A stretch of DNA of 64,000 bases from Apostichopus japonicus (Eukaryota > Echinodermata > Holothuroidea > Aspidochirotida > Stichopodidae). Both the position numbers and the translations under genes were made by a program. The notes beneath the pieces are model-generated. The model was not told the DNA's origin and did no database searches. It saw only the letters and a list, made by a program, of their open reading frames with translations. Shown one piece after another: positions 58,594 to 64,000 of this stretch (positions are counted from its first letter, which is position 1; every line of letters begins with the position of its first letter). The stretch lies in contig NC_092578.1 in assembly GCF_037975245.1 (NCBI RefSeq), forward strand, positions 14,430,321-14,494,320, in the 5' to 3' direction.

Positions 58594-60071
58594 CTTCCAA
58601 AGGAAAGACAAACAAGAAGGAAAATTAGAACAGAAACCGGTTCTTAAACAGTCAACACATAATATTCGGACATACTGCATAAAAATACAAAAGGCTCGCG
58701 GCACTGATTCCAGACACAAACACACATTCCTTGAAAACAAGTGGGGATAATTTCCTAGTGCTAATACCACTCTGTAATGTCATCACATATCATGCTTTAA
58801 AACACACGTACTGACAGTACAAACAGTTCCTAACCTTTATATGATAGAAACACAATGCATGATATTCATACTGCTCATACTGACAGTACGAGTGCTCTGA
58901 AAGCAGGACATGACAGTACAGGAAAAATAGCATCTGAAGTGGTTTTCACGATACCAGTAATTTTCTGCGCTGCAGCGAGATTTCTGGTGACACAACAGGG
59001 CGTATAGCTCAGAAAAGAGTAATACACATGGAAACCTTATCTGTTTTACATGTAGTCCACTGTTATCACCATGATGATGATGAGAATACGGAAAAACGGC
59101 GAAACAGTTTGTAAACAATAAAGAAAGCCTTACAGTAAATTTGTGGGACACAAATTGGAAGCTTTTATGAATTATATTAAAAAAAATTGTTAATAACTTG
59201 ATGATCAAGAGTAGTAATTTGGCTTTAACAAATTAGTTCAAATATCTAAGTGATTGGCCATTATAGAATATATGAATTGGATATTTGGATTGTTTGGTCT
59301 GAGTGATAAAATGCAAACTGTAGCTTTAGAAGAGAGTTTTATCAGTTGTTTATTTAATTGTGAATTTAATCCACCAACTGGTCAGCACATGTAAACTGGA
59401 CATTGCGTTACAGAACGTTACATAACAGAACCTAAAACCAGGAAGCGAGTCTAGAAAGAATTTTTTTTTCAAGAAATCACTAAATTCACGACATATATCA
59501 GGAATAAATAATGTTCGGTATTAAAGGTAGTCTGTATGGGCCCAAATAAAGCACGCTGTAAATTGCTAGAAGTTTTCAAAAAGTACCATCCTAGAGGTCT
59601 TAATTTGCTCTCCAAATTATTCTCAGACATTTTAAAGGAACACACAAGATGACTGAATGTCCCAGTGGGGAAAATTTCATCGAAGGTTGTAGTAAAAGCA
59701 GTTCCAGAATTTTGACCAAAGATGACCATACTTGAATATCTAGCATATTTGGGGCCAATACATCATACCTTTAAGCTGACTGTGAATAATAATGCTAAAT
59801 AATAATATATGTATTTATATGGCCCATTATTACATGCATGAGAGAATATCTCAAAGGATTTAACATGGGAATATAGAAAAATCTTAAATAAATAAGTACA
59901 AATATAAGATATACAGGAGTGCTAAAAGGTATGAAGTATATAATCAAAGCAGAATCAGACAAACACCATTGTGCCCTCAGCGCATCATTCGTGCACTGTG
60001 AGTAGTGCTTGCAGTTTCAGTGCTATGACCCTTTCGATAGGCATTTATAATATGTATATCTGAGTACTCAC

Positions 60072-60285
60072 ATATGCTTTGAATTGTTAGGGTCTGCAAA
60101 TCGGGTTCTAAACCACTTAATTCCTGACGAAGCTGCCTCATCAGAGAATCCTTTGCCGTTTGCCTCGAGCTATTACTACTTAACGTGATTCGTGTTTCGG
60201 CAACGACGCTGCCACTTCGCAGTCTCTGAACACTAACATCGTCGAAACTTGATATTTCAGAAAAATTACTCAACCTTTCCACGTA
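60072..60285 (-). CDS. Adhesion GPCR, SEA domain exon 2
   Basis: Acceptor cttgcag|TAC, donor T|gtgagt. YVERLSNFSEISSFDDVSV, then QRLRSGSVVAETRITLSSNS and the basic, helical RQTAKDSLMRQLRQEL. The stretch VxVxxLRxGSVVAxxxI is the second half of an SEA domain. The GSVV position is where some SEA domains self-cleave. Confidence 0.87.
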
Positions 60286-60766
60286 CTGCAAGTGGTGAGA
60301 CCAAACGATAATTATGACTATGATGCGGATAAGTATGTTGTAATTAAAGGTCTGTTTAATTACGATGACAGTTTCTTAAAATGACCTGACACATACCCCT
60401 CTTCGTTATGGACACTTTTGACAAGTAAAGTTTTAATTTATTCTTAGAAAAACAACAACAACAACAAAATCAACAAAGCCCAGCTACAACTAACAGTGAC
60501 AACATTTAAGCATGGACTACTAAAGGATGAATGATAATATGTTATTTCTTTAGCCGATGCCTCAACATTATATTATATTTTCTTCGGTGCACAGACATAC
60601 CTTAAACTACATCTAGGAGCAGTGTAGTGTCATATATTTACGGAGCCTTGGCATATAGCCTATCAGCTATACTGAAGATGCAATCACCCATATAGTGGAT
60701 GATATAGCATATCAAGATGAATTTGTGTTTTTGGAGCAATTTCTGAATAATAGTCGCTGCACTCAC

Positions 60767-60879
60767 ATAACTCTCAATAATGCTGCTAATGTTCATGTAG
60801 GCAAAACTGGTGGGGTCAGCTAGGTCATCGGTGTAATTCAAACCATTAAAACTCATCTCCAGAAGATAAGTGTCTCTGC
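60767..60879 (-). CDS. Adhesion GPCR, SEA domain exon 1
   Basis: Acceptor gaattag|GC, donor TAT|gtgagt. RDTYLLEMSFNGLNYTDDLA, DPTSFAYMNISSIIESY: first beta strand and helix of an SEA domain. It joins the Ig exon through a Gly codon (G|GC) and the next exon in phase 0. Sequons NYT and NIS are present. Confidence 0.83.
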
Positions 60880-62583
60880 CTAATTCAGGAACAACAAAAA
60901 GGGATGAGATTAGTTTATACACAAGTACTGACATATATGATGTAATGAGATGATCATAATACAACTATAATACTGGTATGTATATAGTACCATGGAGATC
61001 AAGCTACTGGATGGTCGGTTATGTCATCAGAGCAATTAAGTCTCGACATCAAATATCTTCACTCTCTTTTAGGGATCAAGAAACCAGAAACCCAAGAGTC
61101 GTGTAAATTCCTTTAATTATCATTTTATTACTGTATTCTGATGATGAGCGTGGGACCAGATTACAGGCCAAAGACTCATATGAGTCGGCAAAGGATCAGA
61201 ACACTTACATGTTTAATCACATGAAGAGTAAAAAAAAAAAAAAAAATTAAACCCTCTTGTGATCTGATAATTTGCTTCGGTTCTGTCTCCATGGTTACTG
61301 CATAGGAATACTGAATCTTAGGACGGGAATTATATAATGATGGCAAGTTTTTGGCATAAAAATCATTGCTTTCATAGTATACTGTGCAGTTGAAGCTTGG
61401 CATCTATAGCCAGTGCCATGCACTATATCTAAAGTTTTATATAGGGGACAAACCCTACACACACATATCATTTTTATGAAATTCTCCAACTCATCGTTTG
61501 TGACTTATAACACAAAACAAAAAAGGGTGTTTTTTTGGAGCCAGTTTTAGAGAGCAGTGCAATTCAGCCCAGTTTGGTAAAAAAACATACAGGTTGTTTC
61601 TTAAACAAGCAATGAGTACAAATTTTAGTTTAGCTTGCTCATAACACAAGGTTGTAATTCGTAACACAATGAGTGTTAGCTCAGTGATTAATGCCTGTGA
61701 CAAGATTAATGTATGTCATCCAGTTACAGAGTTGTTGACAATTGACAATTCATAATCACGGACATTAAATATGAATCTAAGAGACTGACTACGGTCAACT
61801 TGCGGCTTTGATAAGCCAATGAGGCTTCTTCACGAATTCCTGCTTGCAGGAGGATCTAAAACACATACAATACATACAATGTCTCTTAATTAGTTCTAAA
61901 TATAGAACACAACCAAGTATTGTTGTGCTAAAAAACCTGCTGTAAAAATTAAGGGAAATCTGAGTTGTGAGACCCTTTTGGATAACTCAGATATTGTACT
62001 ACCGGTGTCTGGTAATATTTTAGCTTTTTTCTTCTTGTCCATTATCTTCAACATTTTGACCAATTAGAGTGAACGGGAGACTACACTTGGTGGGTAGTAA
62101 ACAAATCATCTGATTCTGAATAATCATTCCGACAGGACATATTGACCAAAGATGTCTCTGATAAATGTTAAGTCTGCACTTTTCCCAAATGAATTATCTC
62201 TAGGATAATTTTTATTAGGGTGGGAAGGGTTGGGACACATTTATTGGCTGTTGTCCAGTCTAACAGGCGGGGTTCTTGAGTTAGAGTGTTTAAAGAGCAA
62301 CCTGGTGCTATATATATCATCTTTGATGTTTATAAAACAGCATTATGTGCAGTTTTATTCTTCTTCTTTTTTTCGGGGGGGGGGGGGTTACAATCTGAAC
62401 AAAAATTGAGGTGGGCCTGATCTGCAATCTTATTGATTGGATACCATAAAGGTAAGAAAAATGTTTCTCTTTTATAAATAATTCACCCCATAACTTTATT
62501 TGGAAGTATTTCTGACAATATATAGTCATATGGTGTATGAGTATAACAAATTGAAGGCATAAAATAAACTGAATTTAGTTCAC

Positions 62584-62853
62584 CTGACAACAAGACAACA
62601 ACGGGTTGACTCTCTGCTGATGAATCCTCAAAACCGATACCTCCTTCAGCTCTACAGTAGTAAAGTCCTTGATCCTTTACCTCCAGGTTCACAAAACTCA
62701 AGATGTTGCCTCTGATGGTTGTCTCTACCTCCCCATACCATTCCTTCTTGAACCATGCGATACCCACAGAATGGTCTGCTTCACAGCTGGTGTCCAAGGA
62801 ACCGCCAGTCTTCATTTCCAACACAGGGTCAGGTTGGAGAGTGATGACTGGTT
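62584..62853 (-). CDS. Adhesion GPCR, Ig-like domain exon (first exon seen)
   Basis: Acceptor ttgattcag|AA, donor G|gtgaac, phase 1-1 as usual for Ig exons. PVITLQPDPVLEMKTGGSL, then DTSCEADHSVGIAWFKKEW and LEVKDQGLYYCRAEGG. Cys, Trp and the DxGxYYC motif define an Ig domain. The upstream exon with the signal peptide is not in the window. From here to the stop the thirteen exons add up to 904 codons in one frame. Confidence 0.93.
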
Positions 62854-62886
62854 CTGAATCAAAGCAAAGAGAGCGAAGAGAAAACA

Positions 62887-63173
62887 ATACTTGATGTCAC
62901 CAGCAGGCCAACTCACCAGAACAGACTTTTAAATTTAGTGTATTAACTTTAACATTTGGGTGCGCACCTCACAACTGTAAGTTATTTTATTTAATTCTTT
63001 GACTGGGCCCAGATAAGCTGTATATTGTTTGTTATTCATAATTATAATTTATTTTGATCCAATCCAGTTGAGTTTACATACTTATGTGTCTTGCTCTGTG
63101 TTTGGTCATCACACCAAACCCAGAGTTCTCTGATCAAGAGCAAACATTTATTTTCAGTGGCTAACACCCTTAC
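62887..63173 (-). repeat. 287-bp dispersed repeat, copy 2 (inverted)
   Basis: Reverse complement of 55105-55391 with scattered mismatches. It begins 34 bases from the Ig exon. Confidence 0.85.
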
Positions 63174-63549
63174 ATATACACACGATGAACATGTACCAAT
63201 GTTACCTTTATGTACAAATACATGTCATTTGAGGTCAAATTACTAAACATTGTTGGATCTACATGAAACTTGGTAACATTCATCATAGTGCCCTTGGGCT
63301 CTTGTTTATAAATCTTATATAGTAGCAATACCATGTATTTTGTTTTACCATTTAATTGTTCCTTAGTAAATAAGAGAAAATTGAAAATATTCCATGCACT
63401 TTTTTATCTACCTATTGCAATCTTTCAGGGAAGTTATTTTGTTCTAAATTTCAAAGTAAATATTGAAAAAAAACTTGTAATTCAGAGAGAATTGAAAATA
63501 TTCCAAGCATGTTTTTATATTAATTTTGTTTTTCATCCAGTAATTAATG

Positions 63550-64000
63550 CCCAATGATACCAACTGGATATCATGCGTGCATGCATGCATGCAAAAGTTT
63601 GTCAAGCATAGCACGTTTTTAAAATGCATGCGTGAAAATTCAGCGTGCAAATTTGCATGCATGCAAACGTTTGCCAAGCAGAACGCGTTTTTAAGATGCA
63701 TGCGTGAAAACGTTCCAATTGAGCGCAATTTGCATGTTCCCCACACGCATGATGTAAATTCTATGCACTCGTGCCCGGAGCATGCAATTTTATCCCCATG
63801 CATGCGTGCCCGAAGCATGCAATTTTATCCCCCTGCATGCGTACCTGGAGCGTGCAATATAATCCCCCTGCATGCGTGCCCAGAGAGTGCAATTTTATCA
63901 TTTGCATGCATGCAACAGTAATTGCATGCATGAAAACGTTCCAAAAGAACGTAATTTGCACATTCCCCACACGCTCTCTGAGCACATACCACAAATGCAC
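63550..64000. repeat. ATGCATGC-rich repeats with a 35-bp tandem unit
   Basis: Four units (63781, 63816, 63851, 63886) of CATGCAATTTTATCCCC + TGCATGCGTGCC. On each side is a longer unit with TGAAAACGTTCCAA, AATTTGCA and TTCCCCACACGC (63705 and 63935). Almost every segment contains the palindrome GCATGC. The array runs off the right edge. Confidence 0.88.

Noticed and set aside
61240-61405. Possible extra GPCR exon on the minus strand (reads FNCTVYYESNDFYAKNLPSL)
   Set aside because: It looks protein-like, but its open frame needs phase 0 while the Ig and SEA exons it would separate are joined in phase 1, and no good donor follows it. It may be a relic exon.

Overview
The window is animal nuclear DNA. 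It has short exons with GT-AG borders and matched phases, long introns, metazoan extracellular modules (LDLa, CCP/sushi, FN3, SEA, Ig, GAIN/GPS) and abundant retro- and DNA transposons. Many TA microsatellites, Penelope-like elements and GC-rich-ended hAT-type miniature elements suggest a marine invertebrate. An echinoderm or other invertebrate deuterostome is my guess, not something the sequence proves. No bacterial-type operon, rRNA gene or functional tRNA gene is seen.

Genes. (1) Minus strand, 11692 down to the left edge: a secreted or membrane protein with signal peptide, one LDLa repeat, two unrecognised cysteine-bearing exons and two CCP modules; it runs off the left edge. (2) Plus strand, 28245-30365: the first three exons of a carbonyl-reductase-like SDR, with the Rossmann glycine motif and NNAG, but no exon for the catalytic Tyr-x3-Lys. 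(3) Plus strand, 32579-38441: a receptor tyrosine kinase-like locus with signal peptide, one FN3 domain, the kinase C-lobe and a tail containing a YLPM motif. The membrane segment and kinase N-lobe are absent, and the exon phases on either side of the gap do not match. (4) Minus strand, 62853 to 42816: thirteen phase-consistent exons of an adhesion GPCR, ordered Ig, SEA, HormR-like, GAIN with GPS, 7TM, cytoplasmic tail; its first exon or exons lie beyond the right edge.

Mobile DNA. 1-5 kb: two Penelope-like GIY-YIG remnants, SINEs and (TA)n tracts, all inside the intron of gene 1. 12.3-13.5 kb: a LINE 3' end. 13.5-22.3 kb: a repeated block of about 1.84 kb carrying an internally deleted LINE. 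One copy holds an 879-bp hAT-like element and another a 3.3-kb element with long terminal inverted repeats, and the sister copy supplies the empty site for each. The 3.3-kb element itself contains a broken zf-RVT-type LINE. Further hAT-like, TTAA-flanked and foldback elements are scattered through introns and spacers.

Six compact hammerhead-like RNA motifs from four sequence families share one unusual architecture: a 2-bp stem III with no loop and a short stem I. They sit beside the Penelope remnants or as relics in introns of the GPCR gene. This is the most distinctive signal in the window.

Tandem repeats: 25 bp (5.9-8.2 kb, with a higher-order period), GGAT (33.4-33.95 kb), 41 bp (38.7-39.4 kb), 44 bp (42.2-42.5 kb), about 47 bp (50.3 kb), 24 bp (57.7-58.1 kb) and 35 bp (63.7-63.9 kb). 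Long open frames over these and over (TA)n are artefacts.
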